Origin: Clostridia bacterium
GTDB lineage: Bacteria; Bacillota; Clostridia; UMGS1883
Reading direction: 5' to 3'
Length of the DNA stretch: 16,660 nucleotides
NCBI GenBank assembly: GCA_017441965.1
Contig: JAFSBF010000074.1
Span: forward strand, 1 to 16,660
The stretch's first letter is position 1. Each line of letters starts with the position of its first letter. The translations under genes and the position numbers were made by a program. The notes beneath the pieces are model-generated. The model had not been told where the DNA came from, made no database searches, and saw only the letters and a list, made by a program, of their open reading frames with translations. Positions 7,470 through 15,247 of this stretch are shown one piece after another.

Positions 7470-9815
7470 ATGAAGTTTAAAAGGCTTATTGCCATATATG
7501 CGGCAATATGTGTTTTTTTCACTGTACCTACAGTATTTGCACAGGAGGAATATATGTCGCGCGGAGAGGTGGCAGATTTTCTTCTTCGTGTTGCAGATGA
7601 TTATAATAAAGGTTTAGTGCGCAGTGATATAATAAAAGGATATGATGACGGAAATCTCTATGAAGAAAGGCTTGTTACCCGTGCGGAGGCACTTGTAATG
7701 CTTAGCCGTGCGTTTGGTACTTTGCCAGAGTGTATTGGTCATAATGCACGTGTTTCACTTAAAAGTGAAGATTTTAAAGATATTCCCGTATGGGCACAAA
7801 AAGAGCTTAAAGATGTTTTTGACAGCGGAATTGCAGGCGGCACGGGAAATGGACTTTTTTCACCTGACACATACGTGACAAAAGGGCAGATGGAGCTTTT
7901 TGCAGAGCGTGTGTTCGCCCTCTTTGCAACAAATCCTAAAGATGACTTTTATGCCGCAGTAAACAAGGATTTACTTGAAACACTTGAGCTTTCAGGAGGA
8001 AATGTCATTGCAGGACCCGTGTACGATATTCAAAACACGGTAGGAAAGAGAATTGAGGCTATAATTACTGATGCGCTTAAATCAAACAGTGGAAAAGACA
8101 CCCCAAAACAAAAAATTGCTGATTTTTATAAGAGCATTACAGATACTCAAAAAAGAGATAAAGAAAAAATTAAACCGATTGAAAAATATCTTGCACAAAT
8201 AGAAAGTGCAGCAACGATAAGTGAACTTGTAGCAGTTGAAAATACTCTCAGGGAAGAGCTTTGTGTAGGTGCTTTTGTGAATTTCGCTCTTACTGTAGAT
8301 ATGAAAGACAGTTCTTCGTATATACTTTTATTTGAAACTATGAAACCGCTTATGAATAAAGAGGTATATACAAAGAGTGGCACTTTGCAGGAAAGCTATA
8401 AAGAGTATATTAAAACACTCCTTACTTTAAGCGGTGAAAGTAAGGAAAATGCAGAAAGAAACGCACAGGAGTTTTTTGAACTTGAAAAAATTTTAGCTCA
8501 GAATATGCTGGGTGAAGCCGATGCAAAAAATACCGATGTAAGCTATAATGTTTTAACATATAACAAGCTTGTATCAATGTTTGTAGACTTTGATATGGAA
8601 AAGGTTTTAAAAGGCTCTCATTTTCAAAAGGCTGATAAGGTTTTGGTGGAGGATGAAAACCTTCTGCGGTGCTTTTCAGAGCTTTTTAACCGCACTAACT
8701 TTAATGCTTTTAAAACTGCTTTAAAAATTGCAGTTCTTAATATGTGGGGAGAAACCTTGTCAAATGAATTTTCTCAGGCACGTTACCTTCTTGATGTGAA
8801 ACTTACGGGCAAGGGCGAAATGTATACGCCGGAGCAGCAGGCTGTTCTTGTTTTGCAGGAAGAAATGCCTGACTATATTGGAACAATGTATGCAGAAAAA
8901 TATTTTGATAAGAATACAATAAAATATATTGAAGATATGGCAAAAGACATTATAAAAGTGTTTAAGAGCCGTATTGAAAAGCTTTCGTGGATGAATAAAG
9001 AAGCAAAGGAAAAGGCAATCAAAAAACTTGATACTATGAAAATTAAGGTTGGATGCGCTGATGTGGGCGCAAGCTATCTTGATAATGTGGAAATTTTATC
9101 GCCAAAGAAAGGCGGAACATTTTTTTCAAATTTGCTTAATATAAAAAAAGAGAGAAGAAAAAGCATTTCACTTTTGCAAAACACGCAGCCGAGACGTGAT
9201 TTATGGGACATATGTCCGTATACGGTAAATGCATGCTACAATCCTCTCAATAACGATATAACTGTTCCTGCGGCGATGCTTGAAAAGCCGCTATATGATA
9301 AAAACAACGGTTATGAGGAAAATCTTGGCGGTATAGGCTGGGTGATTGCTCACGAAATATGCCACGCATTCGACAATAACGGCGCACATTTTGACGAATA
9401 TGGCAATATGGGTAACTGGTGGAGCGATGAGGATTATGCGGCATTCGATATGCTGTGCAACAATCTTCGTGACTTTTATGACGGTGAAGAGGCGATTGCA
9501 GGAGTTCCTACAGACGGGAAGCTTACCTTGGGTGAAAATGCAGCCGACCTTGGAGGTGCGGTATGTATTACACAGCTTGCTAAAGAAAAGGGCGATGTTG
9601 ATTTTAAACTTTTGTATACCTCTATGGCAAGAGCACTTGCCTGTACGAAAACGAGGGAGTTTGCACTCTATCAGTCAAAAACCGATACGCACGCAGATGA
9701 AAAACTGCGGATTAACAGAGTGCTTATGAATATAGATGAGTTTTATGATGCGTTTAACATCACTCAAGGCGATGCGATGTATGTCGCACCAGAGGATAGA
9801 ATAAATATGTGGTGA
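7470..9815 (+). CDS. Secreted M13 (neprilysin-type) metallopeptidase with N-terminal SLH repeats
   Basis: A 781-aa zinc endopeptidase predicted to be exported and held at the cell wall. Residues 1-24 form a signal peptide (MKFKRLIAIY..., hydrophobic core, AFA-like cleavage before QEE). Residues about 26-155 contain S-layer-homology sequence, including IIKGYDDGNLYEERLVTRAEA and FKDIPVWAQKELKDVFDSG, about two repeats rather than the usual three. The M13 part begins near NPKDDFYAAVN. The catalytic site is HEICH (H628, E629, H632) with the third zinc ligand E689 in GENAADLGG, preceded by VNACYNPLNN where the family has NAYYNP. H741 and R747 match the substrate-site His and Arg, and the protein ends in the family's terminal Trp. 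The start at 7470 follows AAGGAG (10 nt) and AGGA (closer). The PspC gene follows 11 nt later. Confidence 0.92.
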   Translation: MKFKRLIAIYAAICVFFTVPTVFAQEEYMSRGEVADFLLRVADDYNKGLVRSDIIKGYDDGNLYEERLVTRAEALVMLSRAFGTLPECIGHNARVSLKSEDFKDIPVWAQKELKDVFDSGIAGGTGNGLFSPDTYVTKGQMELFAERVFALFATNPKDDFYAAVNKDLLETLELSGGNVIAGPVYDIQNTVGKRIEAIITDALKSNSGKDTPKQKIADFYKSITDTQKRDKEKIKPIEKYLAQIESAATISELVAVENTLREELCVGAFVNFALTVDMKDSSSYILLFETMKPLMNKEVYTKSGTLQESYKEYIKTLLTLSGESKENAERNAQEFFELEKILAQNMLGEADAKNTDVSYNVLTYNKLVSMFVDFDMEKVLKGSHFQKADKVLVEDENLLRCFSELFNRTNFNAFKTALKIAVLNMWGETLSNEFSQARYLLDVKLTGKGEMYTPEQQAVLVLQEEMPDYIGTMYAEKYFDKNTIKYIEDMAKDIIKVFKSRIEKLSWMNKEAKEKAIKKLDTMKIKVGCADVGASYLDNVEILSPKKGGTFFSNLLNIKKERRKSISLLQNTQPRRDLWDICPYTVNACYNPLNNDITVPAAMLEKPLYDKNNGYEENLGGIGWVIAHEICHAFDNNGAHFDEYGNMGNWWSDEDYAAFDMLCNNLRDFYDGEEAIAGVPTDGKLTLGENAADLGGAVCITQLAKEKGDVDFKLLYTSMARALACTKTREFALYQSKTDTHADEKLRINRVLMNIDEFYDAFNITQGDAMYVAPEDRINMW

Positions 9816-9826
9816 GGAGAATAAAT

Positions 9827-10018
9827 ATGAGAAAGAAGTTATATAAATCACAAACAGACAGAAAAATTTGCGGAGTATGCGGCGGAATTGCAGAATACTT
9901 TAATATTGACCCTACAATTGTACGTCTTATCTGGGCAATTTTTATATTCTGCCTTGGTACAGGCTTTTTAGCGTATATTCTTGCGGCACTGGTATTGCCA
10001 AATCAGGAAAATTACTGA
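9827..10018 (+). CDS. Small PspC-domain membrane protein
   Basis: A 63-aa protein consisting almost only of a PspC domain: DRKICGVCGGIAEYFNIDPT (about residues 11-30), then a hydrophobic segment of about 25 residues, VRLIWAIFIFCLGTGFLAYI and onwards, and a short polar tail. PspC domains occur in envelope-stress membrane proteins; stand-alone versions are common in Firmicutes and their exact role is unknown. I chose the ATG at 9827, 7 nt after GAGGAG (9814-9819), over an upstream in-frame GTG at 9809 that overlaps the peptidase stop. It lies 11 nt after the peptidase gene and 25 nt before the kinase gene, with no terminator on either side, so it is probably in one transcript with them. Confidence 0.88.
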   Translation: MRKKLYKSQTDRKICGVCGGIAEYFNIDPTIVRLIWAIFIFCLGTGFLAYILAALVLPNQENY

Positions 10019-10043
10019 AATAAGTTATAGAGAGGGAAAAGAA

Positions 10044-11129
10044 ATGAATACTAAGGAGCTTTACAGCGTTCTGGAGCATTTTGATTTTGAAAGTGATGCA
10101 AAGGTTTACGGAAACGGTCATATTAATGAAACATATATTGTCGACCCGAAATATATAGTTCAGAAAATTAATACAAAGGTTTTCAAAGAGCCTGACAAGC
10201 TTATGGACAATATTATTGCAGTTACGAGCTTTCTGCAGAAAAAAATTGTGCAGGAGGGCGGAAACCCTGCAAGAGAAACACTGACTATTATTCCTACAAG
10301 TGAAGGCCATAAGTTTTACAAGAAGGATAACGAGAACTGCTATAGATGTTATGAAGCGATTTCAAATACCTTTTCAATTGAAACGGTAGAAAATCCGCAC
10401 GACCTGTATGAGGCGGCAAAGGCATTTGCGCTTTTCCAGAAAAGACTTGCAGATTTTCCTGCGGAAGAGCTTTCAGAGACGATTAAAGATTTCCATAATA
10501 CGCCAAAAAGGTTTAATGACCTTCTCCAGGCAATAGAGAAAGATGAAATGGGAAGAGCAAAGAATGTAAAGGAAGAGATAGAATTTGCACTTTCACAAAA
10601 AGACTGGATAAACGCTGTAACGGACGGCCTTAGTGACGGCTCAATTCCTCTTCGGGTTACGCATAATGACACAAAGATAAACAATGTTCTTTTTGACAAT
10701 GCTACACGCAGGGCGATTTGCGTAATTGACCTTGACACTGTAATGCCCGGCTCGCTTCTTTATGATTTTGGTGATGCCCTGAGAATTGGTGCGGCATCAG
10801 GCGAAGAGGATGAAGTTGATATTTCAAAGATATTTTTCAGACTTGATTGCTTTGAAGCATTTGTTAAAGGCTTTGCAGAGGAAATGGGCGATAATCTTAC
10901 ACAGCGTGAGGTAGAGCTTCTTGCACTCAGCGCAAAGCTTCTTACATATGAATGTGGTATAAGGTTTTTAACAGATTATTTAAACGGAGATACATATTTT
11001 AAAATTCACAGAGAAAACCATAACCTTGACAGATGCAGAACACAGTTTAAGCTTGTTCGGGATATGGATGAAAAAATGGATGAAATGAATAAGATAGTAA
11101 AAAAGTATTTTGAGAATGAACAAAATTGA
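10044..11129 (+). CDS. Phosphotransferase-family kinase, resembles N-acetylhexosamine 1-kinase (NahK)
   Basis: A 361-aa cytoplasmic kinase of the aminoglycoside/choline kinase fold. Motifs are YGNGHINETYIV (residues 22-33, nucleotide loop, close to the GNGHINDTY of the NahK group), RVTHNDTKINNVLFD (204-218, catalytic base D209) and VIDLDTVMPGSLLYDFGDALR (227-247, metal-binding Asp). The HNDTKxNNV and DLDTVMPG strings and the length (about 359 aa in Bifidobacterium NahK) point to the N-acetylhexosamine 1-kinase group, which makes GlcNAc-1-P or GalNAc-1-P from ATP. Substrate is inferred, not shown; database entries in this family are often labelled only as phosphotransferases. The ATG at 10044 follows AGAGGG by about 7 nt, and upstream frame extensions run into the PspC gene. 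The last codons lie in a hairpin. Confidence 0.8.
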   Translation: MNTKELYSVLEHFDFESDAKVYGNGHINETYIVDPKYIVQKINTKVFKEPDKLMDNIIAVTSFLQKKIVQEGGNPARETLTIIPTSEGHKFYKKDNENCYRCYEAISNTFSIETVENPHDLYEAAKAFALFQKRLADFPAEELSETIKDFHNTPKRFNDLLQAIEKDEMGRAKNVKEEIEFALSQKDWINAVTDGLSDGSIPLRVTHNDTKINNVLFDNATRRAICVIDLDTVMPGSLLYDFGDALRIGAASGEEDEVDISKIFFRLDCFEAFVKGFAEEMGDNLTQREVELLALSAKLLTYECGIRFLTDYLNGDTYFKIHRENHNLDRCRTQFKLVRDMDEKMDEMNKIVKKYFENEQN

Positions 11130-11207
11130 CTTCGTCAATTGAATGTTCGCTACGATCACCTTTTTATAAGGTGAATTTTGTTGATACAAGAAATTGCTGA
11201 CGCAATT
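11121..11207. repeat. Cluster of small hairpins after the kinase gene, possible dispersed intergenic repeat
   Basis: Several short inverted repeats follow one another: AATTGAC-TTC-GTCAATT (11124-11140), a mismatched GTTCG-CTA-CGATC, TCACCTT-TTTAT-AAGGTGA (11156-11174) and AATTGC-TGAC-GCAATT (11192-11207). CAAAATT (11121-11127) and AATTTTG (11174-11180) also pair and enclose the first three. The first hairpin covers the kinase stop codon. None has a T tract fit for termination. The modular layout resembles MITE-like or palindromic intergenic repeats in clostridial genomes, but one copy cannot prove a repeat family. Confidence 0.5.
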
Positions 11208-11222
11208 GGTTTCCTATGTAAT

Positions 11223-11242
11223 AAAAAAACAGGCTGAGCCTG
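11223..11242 (-). terminator. Weak terminator-like hairpin on the minus strand
   Basis: On the minus strand CAGG-CTCAG-CCTG (11242 to 11230) is followed directly by seven T residues (11229 to 11223). The stem is short, and no minus-strand gene lies just upstream of it, so it could only stop antisense transcription coming from the glycosidase region. It may be incidental. Confidence 0.3.
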
Positions 11243-11255
11243 CACTCATACGGTA

Positions 11256-11295
11256 AAAAGCGGGAAAACTTAGTTTTTTTCCGCTTTTATTTTTT
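11256..11295 (+). terminator. Rho-independent terminator of the peptidase-PspC-kinase unit
   Basis: Arms 11256-11268 (AAAAGCGGGAAAA) and 11276-11288 pair over 13 bp with one G-U, around a 7-base loop. A run of T residues follows at 11290-11295. It lies 127 bp after the kinase stop and upstream of the glycosidase promoter. Confidence 0.8.
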
Positions 11296-11328
11296 GCATA
11301 CATTTATGTCGCATATTCCGTAATTTAT

Positions 11329-11359
11329 TTATTAAAATTATATTATCATTATTAAAATT
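11329..11359 (+). repeat. Phased direct repeat upstream of the glycosidase promoter
   Basis: TTATTAAAATT occurs identically at 11329-11339 and 11349-11359, offset by 20 bp, about two helical turns. The second copy ends 6 bp before the -35 box. The placement suits either an AT-rich UP element for RNA polymerase alpha or a two-site activator or repressor operator on one DNA face. Confidence 0.45.
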
Positions 11360-11365
11360 GAGTGA

Positions 11366-11394
11366 TTTACAAATTCCTTTTTAATTAATATAAT
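11366..11394 (+). promoter_or_regulatory. SigA promoter of the glycoside hydrolase gene
   Basis: The -35 is TTTACA (11366-11371, 5 of 6 consensus bases) and the -10 is TATAAT (11389-11394), with a 17-bp spacer. The predicted start near 11400 leaves a leader of about 22 nt before the ATG at 11423. Confidence 0.75.
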
Positions 11395-11422
11395 ATATAA
11401 CATACTGATGAGGAGGCGGACT

Positions 11423-13360
11423 ATGAAGATTAATAAGAAAAGCTATATTTTTGAATACAGCGAAGAAAGCAATGAAGTTATCTTATATAATGCTGATGGC
11501 GGACGTTTTCTGAAAATGCCCGTATCAGCACTTTTTACAGAGGGGAATGAAGAAATACAAACGGGAGAGAGTACATATTCATTTGAAAAAAATATCCTCA
11601 CCGTAAAAGCACAAAGCATATCAGAGCGTTTCGGCATATTGTCTTTTTCCTTCCAGCTTAACGAGGACAGTATAGAAGTAGCTTTTTGTGCAGAGGCAAA
11701 GGAAGATGTCTATGTAGAACAGACGGAGCTTTTCCGCAGAGGCAAAAAGGGTATGTATATGGTGGATTGCATTAAATATTTTGCACCCGCACCAAGAAAT
11801 AACTTTGGTGTAAACCGTGCGTTTGAAAATGTTTTCTGTGATTGCACAATGAATGCATACTTCGCTCCGCCACCACTGAATTTCTGTGTTGGTAACCGCA
11901 ACGGATGGATTGCGTTCGGGCTTCTGGATTTACCTGACTCTTATGAATACAAGCTGACATCAAGGCTTGGAATACTACTTGAAAACAGAGGCGGTAAGCT
12001 ACTCACTAAAAAAGGAGAATGTTATAAAGCACCACGCCTTTTAATAACATTCCCCAAAACGCAGTGGGAAAGTATTAGTCTTTTCAGAGAAGAGCTTGGA
12101 AAGAGAAATTTGCTCCCCGAAAAAAGGAAAGAAATTCCTGGTTGGTGGAAAAGACCTCTTCTTGTTACATATGGCGACCAGATGATGGATTTACAGTATA
12201 ACTGGTATACTGATGACGATTGGGGTTGTGACGATTTTACCACAGACTGGCTGAGGATGTGGCTTGACCGTGCAGAAAATATCTTAGGAAAAAATGACTT
12301 TACAGTAGTAATAGATGCTTTCTGGCAGCACGAATACAGCACAGAGGCAAAGGTTGACGAGGAAAGATTTTCTGATTTAAGAAGCTTTATTGATGAATGT
12401 CACGATAGAGGGCATAAGGTTCTTTTATGGTGTGCCCCGCTTATTGATAATCCTGATAACGGCTTTGAAACGCTTGCACAAAGGCTGGGGGTTCTTTCAC
12501 CCGACAGACTGACGGGCGGAATAGTAGACGGAAAATATTATGTGGACTTTACTTCCGATAATATAGGAAAATACTTTGAAGAGCTTTCAAGAAAGTTTTT
12601 CAGCAGTGATGCCGATGCACTTGACTGTGACGGACTTAAAATGGACTTTTTGGCTAACCTTAGAAACCCTGACAGTGATGTACATTACCAAAATCCTGAA
12701 AATGGTATAGGAATAAAGGAAATGTACCGTTTCTATGACGAGTTCCAGAAAGCGGCAACAAAGGTTAAAAGCGATGTTCTTCTTAACGGAAGTGGGTGTG
12801 ACCCGCGTTTTGAAACGCTGATGGCGATGAACAGACTTCACGATATACAGAATGTGTATGAGGAAAGGGAGCTTCGTGCAAGAGCATCGGCACTTGCGTG
12901 CCCAAACCTTTTGATAGACTCTGACGGAGCAATAATGCTGACCGACTGGGTAAAGGAAACATATATTAAGGCAACGGTATATTCAACGCCTTCACTTTAT
13001 TATGTGAATAAATTCCACGATGGAATAAGACTTCCTGATGATGAGATGATAGCCCTTAAAGAGCTTCTTGCACTCAGCAGTAAAAAAACAGACGGAGTAC
13101 CTTTCTATAACGAGTACGGAGATTGGGAGCTTATAGATGAAAACGGCAGAGTAACGGCACACACCTTTGGCGGAGACAGTGTTTATGTATATGACGGAGA
13201 AGGGGAGTTAAATGTATTTTCGTGGAATGGCGGAAAGCTTTCAATCCCTCTTAAAGGTTATGAGTTTATAAATATGTCTGAAAACTGTAGCTATGACGGA
13301 GAAACGCTGAATATTGAAGCCGAGGCAGGAAAGGTTTGCAAGATTAAGTGTGAATTATAA
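11423..13360 (+). CDS. Glycoside hydrolase, probably clan GH-D (GH36-like alpha-galactosidase fold), cytoplasmic
   Basis: A 645-aa protein with a beta-rich N-terminal region (about 1-240), a barrel-like central region and a beta-rich C terminus. Barrel markers are TVVIDAFWQ (D298), VLLWCAPLID (W336), DGLKMDF with D408 as candidate nucleophile, and NGSGCDPRFETLMAMNRLHD with D474 as candidate acid/base. The last segment resembles the SGGGRxD...D region of GH36. These place it near alpha-galactosidases and alpha-N-acetylgalactosaminidases, but the family is inferred by eye and GH31- or GH97-like relatives remain possible. There is no signal peptide, so it should act on imported oligosaccharides or glycosides. 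The ATG at 11423 follows AGGAGG by 6 nt; an upstream in-frame ATG at 11408 lacks a site. It has its own promoter and terminator. Confidence 0.72.
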   Translation: MKINKKSYIFEYSEESNEVILYNADGGRFLKMPVSALFTEGNEEIQTGESTYSFEKNILTVKAQSISERFGILSFSFQLNEDSIEVAFCAEAKEDVYVEQTELFRRGKKGMYMVDCIKYFAPAPRNNFGVNRAFENVFCDCTMNAYFAPPPLNFCVGNRNGWIAFGLLDLPDSYEYKLTSRLGILLENRGGKLLTKKGECYKAPRLLITFPKTQWESISLFREELGKRNLLPEKRKEIPGWWKRPLLVTYGDQMMDLQYNWYTDDDWGCDDFTTDWLRMWLDRAENILGKNDFTVVIDAFWQHEYSTEAKVDEERFSDLRSFIDECHDRGHKVLLWCAPLIDNPDNGFETLAQRLGVLSPDRLTGGIVDGKYYVDFTSDNIGKYFEELSRKFFSSDADALDCDGLKMDFLANLRNPDSDVHYQNPENGIGIKEMYRFYDEFQKAATKVKSDVLLNGSGCDPRFETLMAMNRLHDIQNVYEERELRARASALACPNLLIDSDGAIMLTDWVKETYIKATVYSTPSLYYVNKFHDGIRLPDDEMIALKELLALSSKKTDGVPFYNEYGDWELIDENGRVTAHTFGGDSVYVYDGEGELNVFSWNGGKLSIPLKGYEFINMSENCSYDGETLNIEAEAGKVCKIKCEL

Positions 13361-13411
13361 AAATCATAAAGACGGCAGCAAATCAAAATTGCTGCCGTCT
13401 TTATGATTTTT
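13359..13411. terminator. Bidirectional terminator between convergent genes
   Basis: Arms 13360-13380 and 13390-13410 are perfectly complementary over 21 bp, extendable by one A-T pair, around a 9-base loop. The A-rich left end and T-rich right end provide U tracts for both directions. The left arm starts in the glycosidase TAA and the right arm ends in the exporter TAA, so the whole 49-bp gap is terminator. Confidence 0.93.
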
Positions 13412-15137
13412 AACCGTTTGAGTAGAGTGAATAAAGCTTTGCATAGTCGCCGTCTTTTTTTATTAGTTCATAGTGTGTGCCTTCCTCTGTGATGCCGTCA
13501 GAAGTCAGGAAAAGAATACGGTCAGCATTCTTTATTGTTGTAAGTCTGTGCGCAATGGTAAGCGTTGTGCGACTCTGAGACAGTTTTTCAAGGGATTTTT
13601 GCACTATAAGCTCACTTTCATTATCAAGGGCACTTGTCGCTTCATCAAGAATGAGAATAGGCGGATTTTTAAGAAATACACGCGCAATTGATATTCGTTG
13701 TTTTTGTCCGCCTGAAAGCTTTACACCACGCTCGCCGACATAGGTATCATAACCGTCGGGAAGGCTTAGTATAAATTCATGTGCACCTGCCGCCTTTGCC
13801 GCATTCTCTACTTCCTCCTGCGTTGCATCGGGGTTTCCGTAAAGGATATTTTCATAAACAGTTCCGCAGAAAAGATACACATCCTGCTGTACTGTGCCGA
13901 TATTTTCACGAAGTGATTTGAGTGTCAGATCACGAATGTTTTTCCCGTCAATAAAGATGTCACCGCCCGCAAGGTCATAAAAACGGGGGATAAGGTTGCA
14001 AAGTGTGCTCTTACCGCCTCCTGACGGACCGACAATAGCAATATTTTCTCCTTTTTTAACGTGCAGATTAATATGATTAAGCACATCACTACCGTTTTCA
14101 CTGTAGCGGAAACGTACATCTTTAAGCTCTATTTCGCCCCCTATATTATCTGCCGAAACTGCATCGGGGGAGTCTGTAATCGTAACGGGCTCTTCTATTA
14201 TTTCCATAAAGCGTTCTATACCCGTAATTCCCTTTTGAAACTGCTCCGTAAATTCTACAATGCGGCGTATTGATGTAATAAGAGTTTGTATATAGAGAAG
14301 ATATGCAATAAGGTCTGATGATGTTATATGACCTTTTAGCATAAAGAGGGAGCCTATTACAATAACACCGATATACATTACACCGTCAAAAAAGCGGGTG
14401 CCTGAGTGGAAAAGTGCCATATATTTATATGCATATTTTTTCGTCTGTAAAAATTTAGTGTTATCCTGATTAAATTTTTCTCTTTCAATATCCTCGTTTG
14501 CAAAGCTCTTTACAACACGTATTCCAAGAAGATTGTCTTCAAGCTGTGCGTTAAGAATACCAACCTGTTCACGCTGCATCTTAAATGCAGCCTTCATTTT
14601 CTTCCTGAAAGCAATTATTGAAATAAGCATCAAGGGAAGCATAAGGAATATGATAAGAGTTAAAAGGAAATTTACCCTTGATAAGATTATAAAGGAGCCG
14701 ACAATTTTTATCCCCGCTATAAAAAATTCTTCGGGACAATGGTGGGAAAATTCCGTTACATCAAAAAGGTCATTTGTAACCCTTGACATAATCTGACCGA
14801 CCTTTACATTGTCGTAATAACTAAACGGAAGCTTTTGCAGATGGTCGAACAAATCACGGCGCATATCTGTTTCAAGGCGTGCACCCATCACGTGACCGAC
14901 ATCTGACATATAATAATTTGCAACAGTGTCGCAAAGACGTAAAAAAAGATATATTCCGCCAAGTCTCAGCACCGTAGAAAGCAGTACTTCAGCAGAACTA
15001 TTAAGTGCAGTGTTTGTGATTTCACGTACTATCATCGGAAAAGCAAGCTCACACACAGTGGTAAATGCGGCGCAAAGCAAATCAAAAATAATAATAGCTA
15101 TATACGGTTTGTAGTAATGTGCAAATTTTCGTAACAT
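13410..15137 (-). CDS. ABC exporter half-transporter with fused membrane and ATPase domains (MsbA/LmrA/BmrA type)
   Basis: A 575-aa inner-membrane exporter half that should act as a dimer. The N-terminal ABC_membrane domain has about six hydrophobic segments (near 12-34, 55-75, 135-155, 158-176, 251-268, 272-290). The ATPase has Walker A GPSGGGKST (370-378), Q-loop QQDVYLF (417-423), signature LSGGQKQR (474-481), Walker B ILILDEATSALD (494-505, E499) and H-loop IAHR (H530). All catalytic residues are intact. Substrate cannot be read from sequence; relatives export drugs, lipids or peptides. There is no peptidase C39 domain and no adjacent partner half, so a homodimer is likely. The ATG is preceded by GGAGG (8 nt) and a strong minus-strand promoter. 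Confidence 0.93.
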   Translation of the reverse strand: MLRKFAHYYKPYIAIIIFDLLCAAFTTVCELAFPMIVREITNTALNSSAEVLLSTVLRLGGIYLFLRLCDTVANYYMSDVGHVMGARLETDMRRDLFDHLQKLPFSYYDNVKVGQIMSRVTNDLFDVTEFSHHCPEEFFIAGIKIVGSFIILSRVNFLLTLIIFLMLPLMLISIIAFRKKMKAAFKMQREQVGILNAQLEDNLLGIRVVKSFANEDIEREKFNQDNTKFLQTKKYAYKYMALFHSGTRFFDGVMYIGVIVIGSLFMLKGHITSSDLIAYLLYIQTLITSIRRIVEFTEQFQKGITGIERFMEIIEEPVTITDSPDAVSADNIGGEIELKDVRFRYSENGSDVLNHINLHVKKGENIAIVGPSGGGKSTLCNLIPRFYDLAGGDIFIDGKNIRDLTLKSLRENIGTVQQDVYLFCGTVYENILYGNPDATQEEVENAAKAAGAHEFILSLPDGYDTYVGERGVKLSGGQKQRISIARVFLKNPPILILDEATSALDNESELIVQKSLEKLSQSRTTLTIAHRLTTIKNADRILFLTSDGITEEGTHYELIKKDGDYAKLYSLYSNG

Positions 15138-15160
15138 TGTAAAAGCCTCCTGTCTTAGTA

Positions 15161-15189
15161 ATTATAGCACCCGCGTTTGGCGGTGTCAA
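15161..15189 (-). promoter_or_regulatory. SigA promoter of the ABC exporter
   Basis: Read on the minus strand, TTGACA (15189-15184) and TATAAT (15166-15161) are separated by exactly 17 bp, with TG giving an extended -10 (TGCTATAAT). This is full consensus. The start should fall near 15154, leaving a leader of about 17 nt before the ATG. Confidence 0.88.
15168..15185. promoter_or_regulatory. GC-rich inverted repeat inside the exporter promoter spacer, possible operator
   Basis: On the plus strand CACCCGC (15168-15174) and GCGGTG (15180-15185) pair with one bulged C around GTTTG. The repeat fills the spacer between the -35 and -10 boxes and is far richer in GC than the flanking intergenic DNA. 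A repressor bound there would block RNA polymerase. MerR-type activators also bind promoter spacers, but those spacers are usually 19-20 bp, not 17. Confidence 0.4.
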
Positions 15190-15214
15190 GTAATGGAAGA
15201 ATATGAAATTTTTT

Positions 15215-15239
15215 GTATTAATTTACAAATAATTAATAC
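15215..15239. promoter_or_regulatory. AT-rich inverted repeat upstream of the abrB-like promoter
   Basis: GTATTAATT (15215-15223) and AATTAATAC (15231-15239) form a perfect 9-bp inverted repeat with a 7-bp centre. It lies between the two divergent promoters and 8 bp upstream of the abrB-like -35 box. AbrB-family proteins bind AT-rich sites and often repress themselves, so an autoregulatory site is plausible. Confidence 0.4.
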
Positions 15240-15247
15240 TTTTTGTG

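Noticed and set aside
9346..9729. 127-codon plus-strand frame inside the peptidase gene
   Set aside because: It overlaps the HEICH and GENAAD catalytic region of the peptidase in another frame and has no start signals.
15168..15185. MerR-family operator in the exporter promoter spacer
   Set aside because: MerR-type promoters have 19-20 bp spacers, while this one is 17 bp and full consensus; a repressor operator is the safer reading.
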